From an uncultured Saprospiraceae bacterium (GTDB lineage Bacteria; Bacteroidota; Bacteroidia; Chitinophagales; Saprospiraceae): 64,000 bases of DNA. Each line of letters opens with the position of its first letter. Position 1 is the first letter of the stretch. The notes under the pieces are model-generated. The model saw only the letters and a program-made list of their open reading frames with translations, ran no database searches and had not been told where the DNA came from. Shown here in pieces: positions 43,396 through 52,600 of the stretch. A program made the position numbers and the translations under genes. The stretch covers positions 1 through 64,000 of the forward strand of contig CALKXE010000002.1 in the NCBI GenBank assembly GCA_938003955.1, in the 5' to 3' direction.

Positions 43396-46374
43396 TTATT
43401 GTTTTATAATCTTTTCTACTTGCACACCATCTTCTGTTCTCAAAGAGAAAAGATAGATACCCGAATTGAGATTATCAAGATTGATTGAGAATGTATTTAA
43501 TCCGTTTTTCAGAATTACATTTTCATTTTGTACAATCTTGCCTGTCATATCATGAATGAGAATAGTACCACTCATATCAGCATTAGAAACCGTCTGCAGA
43601 GACATATTAGAACTAGTAGGATTAGGTGATAGTGACATTTTACCCATCTCGTCATCACGTCTTACTTTCACTGAATGAGACATTTCCGATTTTCCATCTT
43701 TGTCTACCGCATTCAATCTGTAATAAGTAACTGCATATGGATTATTATCAAACACTTCATAATCAAGTCTTGATAGACTCTCCCCTTTCGTTTGAACTTC
43801 ATCAACAGTCTCCCATTTAGTTGAACCATTTGGAGAACTTTGCACCTCTACAAAGTCACTGTTAATTTCAGATAATGTCGTCCATTCTATCATGTTACCT
43901 CTCTTTTCTGCCTTCGCATCAAAACTACCAAGAACAATAGGAAGTGCCGCCCCTTGAGCACCAATTTCAAATGGTTCTCCAGATGTAACTTTTTCATATA
44001 CTCTTACAAAATAATTAGCATCTCTAGTTGTGCTGGAGTTTCCTTTTTCATCTTGAAAAAGAGCTGTGAAGTTAATAGTCTCAACACCTCCGTTTCCGCC
44101 TAAATCTACGCATTGTTCAGGAATGGCTGATCCACACCCATTATAAATTGCTACTACCATATCACTATTTGGACCTGGCTCCACTACTATTATAAGGTTA
44201 CCACCATCCGCATCAGTATCTATTGAATACCATATATCCGCTGGAGTTGGTGTAGCAGATACATCACACGCTTCCGCTCCCATTCCTGAAGCCTCAGCAC
44301 CAGCAAAATATTGATTAATAAGAGATCCTGTTGTATTCATAGCCAACACTGCAGCTGTCGCGCAGTCATCATTCGCAGGTGCTAATTCATTTACTTGAAT
44401 TTCGAAACCTCCTACAGATGTTCCATATCCATCAACTTGCACATAGTATGTATCGCCTCCAGTCAATGGAGCTCCTGATGTTTCTATATAAGACATCCAA
44501 CCGCTGCCTGTTAATCCACCGTCTTCATCACAATCTATTTCACTTGCTGTTGTTAAATCAGCACAATCAGTAACAGTGTATAATGCTATTTGTGAATCCG
44601 TCAATCCAGTCGCAAAATCAGTAGTTATCTCTACTAAACCAGATCCTGGAGCTACAAATGAATACCAAACTGAATTAGATCCTGTAGTTGATGCCCAACA
44701 TGAACCAGAAACTTCACTCGTCTCAAATGTAGAATAAGCATTAGTTCCAGAGATTTGTGGCGCATCTACTGTAATTGCTTCTGCATCGCATGCAGCATCA
44801 TTTACTGGTGGACAATTCAATAGAAATGGTCCTAAAACTACATTGCATGTAGGATTAGACTCATGTGCAATGATTATAGACCAACTAGTCTGTGGTACTG
44901 AAACACCAGTAACTATAAAAACACCTGTAGCACTAACCATTCCACCTGTACCTGTAGGATTACCCATATCATCTTCAGCGGTAATTGTTAATGTTCCTGA
45001 ATCTCCTAAATCATCTATAGATATAGAAACATCTACTGTTGCAGGACAATTCGTATTGTCAATTGGATCTGCTGGAATAGTTACAGTAGGTGCAGTACAA
45101 GAAAGCTCATATGCACAGAAACTGAAATCTCCTGGACCATCATCGTTTAAAGAATCCCAAGCTCTTATCCAAATAGTTGCACCTGGAGTTTGTCCAGTAA
45201 GAGCTGTCTCAAATGTAGATGGATCATTTCCACCTGTTGCTGAACATTGTAATGTAGTTAAGGCAGAACAATCTGTTCCTGTATATAATTCATACCATAA
45301 AAAAGAACAACAATCCGAAGCTGCGCCTGAGATTGTAACATTCCCACTCGCTGGCACTGCCAATTTAAACCAAATATCTCCACCTCCATATGAAGAACAA
45401 GTAGCTGCTGGAGGAGCGGGCACATCATTATCAGAATCAGTTGAGCCCAAGTTATTTCCTGTAGTTTGTCCAGTACACATATCTACTGTTACTGGTATTG
45501 TTATTGCTCCCATACAATTATCCTCTACCGGTGGAGGTGGTAAACACGAACCATCATCGCAATTTGCGGATGGATCATAGTTAGGAGCTAGTGGGTCCGT
45601 ACATCCAAAAATTGGACATTGCGCACTTCCTAATGAAAAGCTTTCCGCTCCAGTGGTTCCAGTTATTACTGAAACATTATTATTCAAAATTTCCCAAGAA
45701 ACTTCACCTGGGTAACTCCCATCTGTAACAATTACAGAGTAACACGCATCAGGAACACAAATAGATTCAGTCCCAGTCGAACCTCCAGTTATTGTAAATG
45801 GACCATATGATGCTCCATCAGCACAACCATTTTTTTCAACAATTGTCATCTCCGCACCATTCCATCCATCTCCGTATGAATCCGTAAGAATTATTGTCAA
45901 AGGATTATCAGAACAGGCAGGAATGCAAGAACCATCATCACATGTCGCAGCAGGATCAAAATTTAAAGCCGTAGGGTCAGTACATCCCGGAATAAAACAA
46001 GTCGCTCCACCAAGTGTGAAATCAAAAGGTGTATTAACTGTGGCTGTGCCCGTAGTTATAGAGACAGAATTTGTAGCATCAAAGATTTCCCAACTCACTT
46101 CACCCGGATAACTTCCTTGATTATCGATTGTGAATGTATAACATCCATCTGCAAGCGTATAAGCATCAGTTACAGTAGAGCCAGAGGCAAGTGTACCAGA
46201 AGCTACACTCGCAATTGTACAATTGGTTCCATCAGAACCATTTAGGTCTATATTATAAGTTGCACCATTCCATCCATCGCCATAAGAATCAGTCAAGATA
46301 ATTTGAATATCAGTCTGAGCGAAAAAAATGTTCGTAAAAAAAAGACATAAAAATAATAGTAAAAGTTTTTTCAT
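43396..46374 (-). CDS. Large T9SS type A sorted protein with duplicated YGDGWNG/DDGSC modules
   Basis: A secreted protein of 992 residues. The signal peptide covers about 1-19 (NIFFAQ). Two tandem modules follow (about 20-150 and 155-280), each with ILTDSYGDGWNGA, GSYPGEVSWEI and a terminal GCTDP...NYDP...CDDGSC cysteine motif. Later there are two CUB/PPC-like beta-sandwiches (ACDAEAITVDAPQISG and NDDCATAAVLAMNTTG types), a fibronectin-like segment (IEWTTLSEINSDFVEVQSS) and a type A T9SS domain in the last 75 residues (LSPNPTSSNMSLQ to GVQVEKIIKQ). It is probably a surface adhesin or binding protein; no catalytic site was found. Confidence 0.9.
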   Translation of the reverse strand: MKKLLLLFLCLFFTNIFFAQTDIQIILTDSYGDGWNGATYNIDLNGSDGTNCTIASVASGTLASGSTVTDAYTLADGCYTFTIDNQGSYPGEVSWEIFDATNSVSITTGTATVNTPFDFTLGGATCFIPGCTDPTALNFDPAATCDDGSCIPACSDNPLTIILTDSYGDGWNGAEMTIVEKNGCADGASYGPFTITGGSTGTESICVPDACYSVIVTDGSYPGEVSWEILNNNVSVITGTTGAESFSLGSAQCPIFGCTDPLAPNYDPSANCDDGSCLPPPPVEDNCMGAITIPVTVDMCTGQTTGNNLGSTDSDNDVPAPPAATCSSYGGGDIWFKLAVPASGNVTISGAASDCCSFLWYELYTGTDCSALTTLQCSATGGNDPSTFETALTGQTPGATIWIRAWDSLNDDGPGDFSFCAYELSCTAPTVTIPADPIDNTNCPATVDVSISIDDLGDSGTLTITAEDDMGNPTGTGGMVSATGVFIVTGVSVPQTSWSIIIAHESNPTCNVVLGPFLLNCPPVNDAACDAEAITVDAPQISGTNAYSTFETSEVSGSCWASTTGSNSVWYSFVAPGSGLVEITTDFATGLTDSQIALYTVTDCADLTTASEIDCDEDGGLTGSGWMSYIETSGAPLTGGDTYYVQVDGYGTSVGGFEIQVNELAPANDDCATAAVLAMNTTGSLINQYFAGAEASGMGAEACDVSATPTPADIWYSIDTDADGGNLIIVVEPGPNSDMVVAIYNGCGSAIPEQCVDLGGNGGVETINFTALFQDEKGNSSTTRDANYFVRVYEKVTSGEPFEIGAQGAALPIVLGSFDAKAEKRGNMIEWTTLSEINSDFVEVQSSPNGSTKWETVDEVQTKGESLSRLDYEVFDNNPYAVTYYRLNAVDKDGKSEMSHSVKVRRDDEMGKMSLSPNPTSSNMSLQTVSNADMSGTILIHDMTGKIVQNENVILKNGLNTFSINLDNLNSGIYLFSLRTEDGVQVEKIIKQ

Positions 46375-46820
46375 AGTTAGTAAGTTTATTAAAAAATCTA
46401 ATTAAAAAAAATAAGCGATCGCAACTAGAAAAAATAGTCAATGACCAAATAATCTAATATACGACAAATGCCGATTAACTGATAAAATTGGGGTTGTTTG
46501 TAAAAACGTAAAAACTGTCAAGAATATGACACTTGATAAGAAAGACATAAATTATAAAATTCAACCATATATAAATGATTGAAATAGATATAATTATACT
46601 AGCCTCGCGGACTCAAATATAAAATTCCCTGGTTAATTGTTTGTTAATTATTAGCCAAAGTATTCTTTTTTGTTGAAAATCAAAAAATATAAGCGTTAAA
46701 ACACAATAAATATATCATTTTGACATATTATCAAAATTCAAAATATTTGACTACATTTCCAGAATTAAGCAATACTCAACAAAGAGAACTGGGCAAACCA
46801 GATTGAGTGAGCCAAAAAAA
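46375..46820. other. Long AT-rich intergenic region
   Basis: About 450 bases upstream of the T9SS gene. CAAATATA at 46614-46621 reads TATATTTG on the minus strand, a possible -7 box with a long leader of about 240 bases. GTCAAGAATATGACAC near 46518-46533 is a short imperfect palindrome. No gene is supported here. Confidence 0.35.
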
Positions 46821-46847
46821 AAGCAGATACAGTTACTGTATCGGCTT
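46821..46847 (-). terminator. Terminator of the crotonase/sterol desaturase operon
   Basis: GATACAG and CTGTATC form a 7-bp stem with a 3-base loop, extended by AAGC/GCTT across one mismatch. On the minus strand it is followed by a run of nine T's. It lies 110 bases after the crotonase stop codon. Confidence 0.75.
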
Positions 46848-46956
46848 AAATTTAACTTTAGAAATAATTGAATTGAAATGTCTATTTAAACTTCTTTATT
46901 TTTTTGAAACATAAAATTGAACGACAAAATGCCACTACTCAATCAAAAATAGTATT

Positions 46957-47727
46957 CTAAAAATTTGCCTTCCTCTTCTCAATAAACGCACTAACACCTT
47001 CTTTACATTCATCACTTACCAACAGATCACCAAACGTAGAGTATTCAGTTTCGTAACCATTTTTTGCATTATCGTAATATGCATTAATCGCAGCTATTGC
47101 TTTTGAAACAGCCAGAGGCCCTTTACTTTTTGTTTTCTTGAATATCCCCATACATGTATCGATCAATTCATCTTTCTCTACAGCATAGTTCACCAATCCA
47201 ATATCATGAGCTTCTTCCGCTGTAACCATTCCTCCAGTTAATGTTAACTCCATTGCTTTAGCCTTTCCTACTAATTGTGGAAGTCTTTGGGTACCTCCAT
47301 AGCCAGGAATAAGTCCTAAGGAAACTTCTGGTAAACCAAATTTTGCATTCATCGAAGCTACTCGCATGTGACATGACATAGCTAACTCACAACCTCCACC
47401 AAGTGCAAATCCATTAACTGCTGCAATGACTGGCACATGAAAATTCTCTATCAAAAAAAATGTTTCCTGGCCAAACTTTGACACCTTACTCCCCGACTCT
47501 ACTGTGAGATTAGTAAAACCTTTGATATCAGCTCCAGCTACAAATGCCTTTTCTCCACTCCCAGTAACTATCACTCCTTTTAGTCCTTCTATAGTTTTAT
47601 ACTCTTTGCCAAACCAATCATTCAGTGCTTGCATAACATCTGCATTGATAGCATTTAGTGCTTTAGGTCTATTTATAGTAACAGTCGCGATTCCCCCTTC
47701 TGAAGAAATTAATACAGTTTCATTCAT
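46957..47727 (-). CDS. Enoyl-CoA hydratase/isomerase family protein (crotonase)
   Basis: A crotonase-fold protein of 256 residues. The oxyanion-hole segments are FVAGADIKGF and NGFALGGGCELAMSCHM, followed by FGLPEVSLGLIPGYGGTQRLPQLVG with the catalytic Glu region. This is the short enoyl-CoA hydratase subfamily; hydration of 2-enoyl-CoA in fatty-acid breakdown or a related step is the likely reaction. It follows the sterol-desaturase-like gene by nine bases on the same strand, so the two are almost certainly co-transcribed. Confidence 0.92.
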   Translation of the reverse strand: MNETVLISSEGGIATVTINRPKALNAINADVMQALNDWFGKEYKTIEGLKGVIVTGSGEKAFVAGADIKGFTNLTVESGSKVSKFGQETFFLIENFHVPVIAAVNGFALGGGCELAMSCHMRVASMNAKFGLPEVSLGLIPGYGGTQRLPQLVGKAKAMELTLTGGMVTAEEAHDIGLVNYAVEKDELIDTCMGIFKKTKSKGPLAVSKAIAAINAYYDNAKNGYETEYSTFGDLLVSDECKEGVSAFIEKRKANF

Positions 47728-47736
47728 ATTATATAT

Positions 47737-49008
47737 TTAAGTGCTTATTGTAAGGTTAGGTTTTATTCCTGCATCTTCATTCAAGAAGTACACATTTAGA
47801 GACAGCGAAATAATCAAATAAAAGACAAATAATGTAGTCCCGTGAGGAATAATTTCATCCAAACCATACCAACCGCCCAATTGACGAATCAAAACGAGCG
47901 CTAAAATTATTTTCATTACTTCAAATAGTGTAGAAAGTCTGGACCGATCCATAAGACTAGTATAACTATATATACTGAGTGCCAGAAACAAACCATACAG
48001 CAAAATCCATAAAAAAGAAGTATCCGCAAAAGATTGAAACATATGGATCATCAAAGTCAAGTTGATAACCAACTGCATCCATATCCATATATGCATAGTC
48101 ACTGATCCTGGTGTTTCATACTTTACTTGATCACTGGCGACTACGGTATATGGTATTGGGTCTTCTTGTTCTCTATCGTTTGGCCTCCAACCTGTCGGCA
48201 TAATGAATACTTTCATTTTATCTATCCATGATCTTGTAAACCAAGCATCTTTCACCAATATCCATAAATGCTGGAAGTTGATCAGAAAAGGATTCCATGT
48301 ATTTGCTTGCCTCTTCACTCCATATACTGGAATTTCGTCAACCAACTCCTCTTGAAATGTTCCAAATAACCTGTCCCATATTATAAAAACTTGACTGAAA
48401 TTCCGATCCATATAGACGTCATTTATTGCATGATGAACTCTATGGTGTGACGGAGTGACAATAATGCTTTCTAAAAAACCCATCTTATTAATCAATCTAG
48501 TGTGATACCAGAACTGAGCGAACAAATGCAATGGGGCAACGATAGCTATAACCTCTGCTGGAACCCCTAATACAGCAAGTGGAATAAGTAGAAAGAAAAA
48601 TACGCCAAAAACAGCGGATATATTTTGTCTCAATGCACATGCAAGATTGAATTCCTCACTACTATGATGGATGATATGACGGTTCCATAGGATATTGATC
48701 TCATGCTCAAATCTATGTGCCCAATACCCCGCAAAGTCCAAACCAATAAATGTAATTAGATATAGCCAAAGCTTAGACTCTATTTCTATTAAACCAATAT
48801 GATCCACCATCCAGCTATAGCTAATAATTATTACGGCCAAGCCTAAAACTTCCTTCAAAGAATTAGTAAGACCAGAACTCAGACTCGAAACTGTGTCAAA
48901 ACTCCTAATAACTGACATTCCCTTCACCTTAGATATACCCAATTCTATAAGAATTAGGACCATAAAAAAAGGTATAGCATATGTTAAAACTTCTGCGTAG
49001 GTCTGCAT
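47737..49008 (-). CDS. Sterol desaturase/fatty acid hydroxylase superfamily membrane protein
   Basis: A membrane di-iron protein of 423 residues with about seven or eight hydrophobic segments. The histidine clusters of the superfamily are GYWAHRFEHE, IIHHSSEEFN and SHHRVHHAINDVYMDRNF. The C-terminal part (about 270-423) carries additional membrane helices, a longer form than the minimal enzyme. Relatives hydroxylate or desaturate sterols, carotenoids or fatty acids, and the long form resembles alkylglycerol monooxygenase-like proteins. The natural lipid is unknown. A crotonase gene follows in the same operon, consistent with lipid metabolism. Confidence 0.9.
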   Translation of the reverse strand: MQTYAEVLTYAIPFFMVLILIELGISKVKGMSVIRSFDTVSSLSSGLTNSLKEVLGLAVIIISYSWMVDHIGLIEIESKLWLYLITFIGLDFAGYWAHRFEHEINILWNRHIIHHSSEEFNLACALRQNISAVFGVFFFLLIPLAVLGVPAEVIAIVAPLHLFAQFWYHTRLINKMGFLESIIVTPSHHRVHHAINDVYMDRNFSQVFIIWDRLFGTFQEELVDEIPVYGVKRQANTWNPFLINFQHLWILVKDAWFTRSWIDKMKVFIMPTGWRPNDREQEDPIPYTVVASDQVKYETPGSVTMHIWIWMQLVINLTLMIHMFQSFADTSFLWILLYGLFLALSIYSYTSLMDRSRLSTLFEVMKIILALVLIRQLGGWYGLDEIIPHGTTLFVFYLIISLSLNVYFLNEDAGIKPNLTIST

Positions 49009-49072
49009 TGTTTAATATTGATTAGAAGGTAAATATAAGGTATTGTAAAAGAATTTATGAATTAATTCCAAT

Positions 49073-49421
49073 ATGTCTGACATCTCAAAGAGTGTCTGAC
49101 ATTTATTTGTTTTGAATCCGATAATCTGTCTGTGGATCCATGCAAGTGTCAGACACCTGTTAGGTGTGCAGACACTAGTGTTAATCCGAAATGTCTGACA
49201 TCTCAAAGAGTGTCTGACATTTATTTGTCCAGAATCCGATAGTCTGTCTGTGGATCCTTTTAAGTGTCAGACACCTGTTAGGTGTCTGACACTAGTGTTA
49301 ATCCGACATGTCTGACATCTCAAAGAATGACTGACATTTATTTGTCCAGAATCCGTTAGTCTGTCTGTGGATCCATGTAAGCGTCAGACACCTGATTGGT
49401 GTGCAGACACTGGTGATAAAA
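49073..49421. repeat. TGTC dispersed repeat, tandem array B (about 118-bp unit, 2.9 copies)
   Basis: ATGTCTGACATCTCAAAGAR begins units at 49073, 49191 and 49308 (periods 118 and 117). The reverse complement of the unit matches array A at 27.9-28.3 kb in both conserved blocks; the segment between the blocks (GGATCCACAGACAGACTATC in reversed orientation) is unrelated to that of array A. It lies directly upstream of the sterol-desaturase gene and encodes only a spurious 64-codon frame. Confidence 0.93.
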
Positions 49422-49612
49422 AAAATTATTATGAGAAAAGAATCAAAATGAATGGAGCAGCCAATTTGAATCAACTACTCCATCCAAAACGCTAATACTA
49501 CGTCTTTATAAAATCATATTTTCACTCTTTTTTTCAACTTTATCCACTCAAATGACAGCGAATTCATACAATGGTTGCTCTATTAAATAGAATTAATTAA
49601 ATTATGAATTAC
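49422..49612. other. Intergenic region between repeat array and giant adhesin gene
   Basis: About 190 AT-rich bases after the repeat array; includes no gene and no hairpin with a T-run that I can support. The promoter of the adhesin gene follows. Confidence 0.35.
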
Positions 49613-49640
49613 TTGCTTACATTTGAATTAGTTACTTTTG
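49613..49640 (+). promoter_or_regulatory. Bacteroidota promoter for the giant adhesin gene
   Basis: TTG at 49613-49615 and TACTTTTG at 49633-49640 with a 17-nt gap. Transcription would begin near 49647, about 14 bases before the ATG at 49661. Confidence 0.6.
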
Positions 49641-49660
49641 TAATAACAATTTGAGAAATA

Positions 49661-52600
49661 ATGGGAAGGATATTTTTAACTATGTGCATCTGCACGCTTA
49701 TTACTATTTACGGAACATCACAATGTCCTGACCTCCCAAACAACGTTGAAGTCAATGGAACCAATGATCTTGACTTCCCACTTTGTGGCGCTCAATCAGT
49801 AACATTTACTGTGGATGATCCGAATTTACCTAATGGAACCATCGATTGGTATTCGAGTAATACATCGGGATTTGATCCATTAATTAGTGGAACGCTCATA
49901 GGCAGTTCTGCAATAAGCAGTTCCGTAACACCTCTTTGTCCAGCAATAGAATCCATATATATTGATGCATGTGACGATGAAGGTGGAAATGAATTTATGA
50001 TTGTTAGTTCTGGCTCTGGTGTTGCAGTAAATGATTTAACGTTTACTTTTGACGTAGCAAACACAGGAGGTTCCGCCGCCAATGGAAACATCAATTTTGG
50101 AGGGGTGTGTGGATGGACAACAGGAAACTTAGCTTTAGTTTTTGGATGTACAACAATGATCAGTGTTGGCCCAGGAGACTTCGTACCACCTAACAGTACC
50201 ATGATAATACAAACCAGTTCTGGTGGAATCACTTCTTATGATGTGTCTGGTATATGTGGAACATCAGATTGTATATATGTATTGCGTAGTTCTTGTGAAC
50301 GAATTATTGGTGGTTTTTCAAATTCTGATGCAGGAACAGGCGCATCGAATGTCAGAATAAATATTTTAGGAATAGCTGGCTGTCCAGATGACGTTCTGAT
50401 ATATGATCTTTTAGACCCAACTTTTGATGCAACTGATGGAGCACATGTGTATAAAGATTTGACATTTGCTAATTTTGGCTGTAATGTTGGACCTAGTATA
50501 TCAACTATACCTCAAGCAACACTTTCAGCTAGTACAGATCCATTTAACCATATATTCAATTGCGACGATGAACTATTTGTCGTTGGAGTTTTAAACTCAA
50601 CTGAGTATAATGAAGACTGTTGTGGTGAACAAATCACCAATGAGTACTCTTTCAATGTTGCCTGTCCCGAAGCCGAGCTAAGTGGCGGTGGCGTTATTTG
50701 CACAGGAGAATGTACTGATATAAATGTAACATTTTCAGGTGGCGTATCTCCTTATGATTTAAATTTGGAAGTAACAGGTTCATTATTCCCTATCCCATTT
50801 TCATTGACGAATTTTGATGTAGGAGAAACAATTACGATCTGTTATGATAGTCTAGGACCACCTCTAGATCCAGGAACTAACACAGTTAATGTTCCCGCTC
50901 TTTTTGGAGACTTTAATGGATTTGTGGAACTACTTAGTTTTCAAGATGACAACGGCTGTGCTGGTATCGTTACTGGCCTTCCCGTAAATATAGACTTCAA
51001 TGATGCACCAGATATAATTACTCCTCCCCCATTTACAGAATGTGACATGGGAGATGGAACCGCTTTTTTTATACTGTCTGATTATGATATTATTATTAAC
51101 GATGGTACTGGACTAACAGTTAATTATTTCTCTGACGCAATGGGGACTATCCCTATCTCAAACCCATATCAATCTTCTGGAACAACAACTATATATGCTC
51201 AAGTAGAGGACAATCCTTGTAGTAGTGAGATTGTTCCTGTTATATTAGAGGTAATAGCAAATGGTGATGCAGGAATCGTAAGTATGTTCTGTAATATAGG
51301 TGGAACAAATAGTCTAGAATGTACAATTTGTGACAACGACAATGTACCAGGAGAAGAAGTAACCATTACTATTGTTTTTCAGGAAGTTACTGTAGTGTAT
51401 AATTTTGATGTATTGGTATCTCCTATGGGAGGAGCACCTTTTACAATCAGTGGAGTTTCAAACGCTGGAACAGGAACAATTACATTGGATATATTTGAGA
51501 CTACGACATTCCAAGTAACATTGGTTGATCCAGACAATGACTGCCCCGACATGACTGATCTTGGCGATGCAGTTACAATAATATATGGAATGACACCCGA
51601 TATGGACGACCCAGGAGATCTTTCAAACTGCGGAGATATTGTACTTCCGGCTATAACAGGAAATAGCATACCCGCTAATGCTGGTTACTATACTATGCCC
51701 GGAGGAATGGGGACGATGTCTATGCCCGGCGATTTAATTTCAGCGAGTACTACCCTTTACTTATATGGTGGGTTTACAGGCTGTGATCAAGAAATAGAAA
51801 TAGAATTAACCATAGTAACCGCTGGAACGATTGATGACCCTGGTACAATCAATGCTTGTGGATCATATATTCTACCTGCAATTACAGGCACTAACGTTGA
51901 CAATGCTAATTACTATACAGAAACCAATGCTGGCGGAATGATCCTTCCAGTTGGACAAAACATAACAGCGAGTACCACAATATTCATTTTTGACCCTATA
52001 TGTACTGGCGCAGAAGTATCATTCATGGTCATCATTACACCAGGAAGTGTAATCACAACTGGTCCTGATACACTTGTTTGTGACACTTTCTTTGTAGAAG
52101 CTATAGAAGGTATGGACTTAACTGGCTTAGAATCATACTACGAGTTAACGGGGGGAACGGGTCAAGAAATCTCAGTGGGTGACACAATTACGCAAGATAC
52201 GACGATATACATTTATGATAACACGCCTGGTTGCGTCCAAGAAATTCCGTTTGTAATTTCAATTGCGCAGCCTCTTTTCCCTGGTCTAGATTCCTCTATT
52301 GTAATATGCGAAAGTGACCCTGTACTATATAATATCAACCAATTACTTGCGGGAAGCGCTCCAGATCCATCTGGTTTCTGGATAGAGTCTGGTACAAATA
52401 TTATTAATGATAGCACTCAAGTTGACTTTTCATCATTAACAGTAGGTCCGTATTCGTTTGATTACATGATCAATGATACAATCTGTCAAGAATCATCTGC
52501 AACATTAAGCGTAAGTATTGTAGGCGCTGTAGATGCTGGAATCGATACACTTTATGCTGTATGCGAAAACATAACTGGAGTTAATGTTTATGAACTATTA

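Noticed and set aside
44843-45580. A 245-codon plus-strand frame antisense to the T9SS gene
   Set aside because: It is a shadow of the minus-strand gene, whose residues have clear domain matches; the composition of the shadow peptide is not protein-like.
49792-50232. A 146-codon minus-strand frame inside the giant adhesin gene
   Set aside because: Antisense shadow of repetitive Gly/Thr/Asp-rich coding sequence without a family match.
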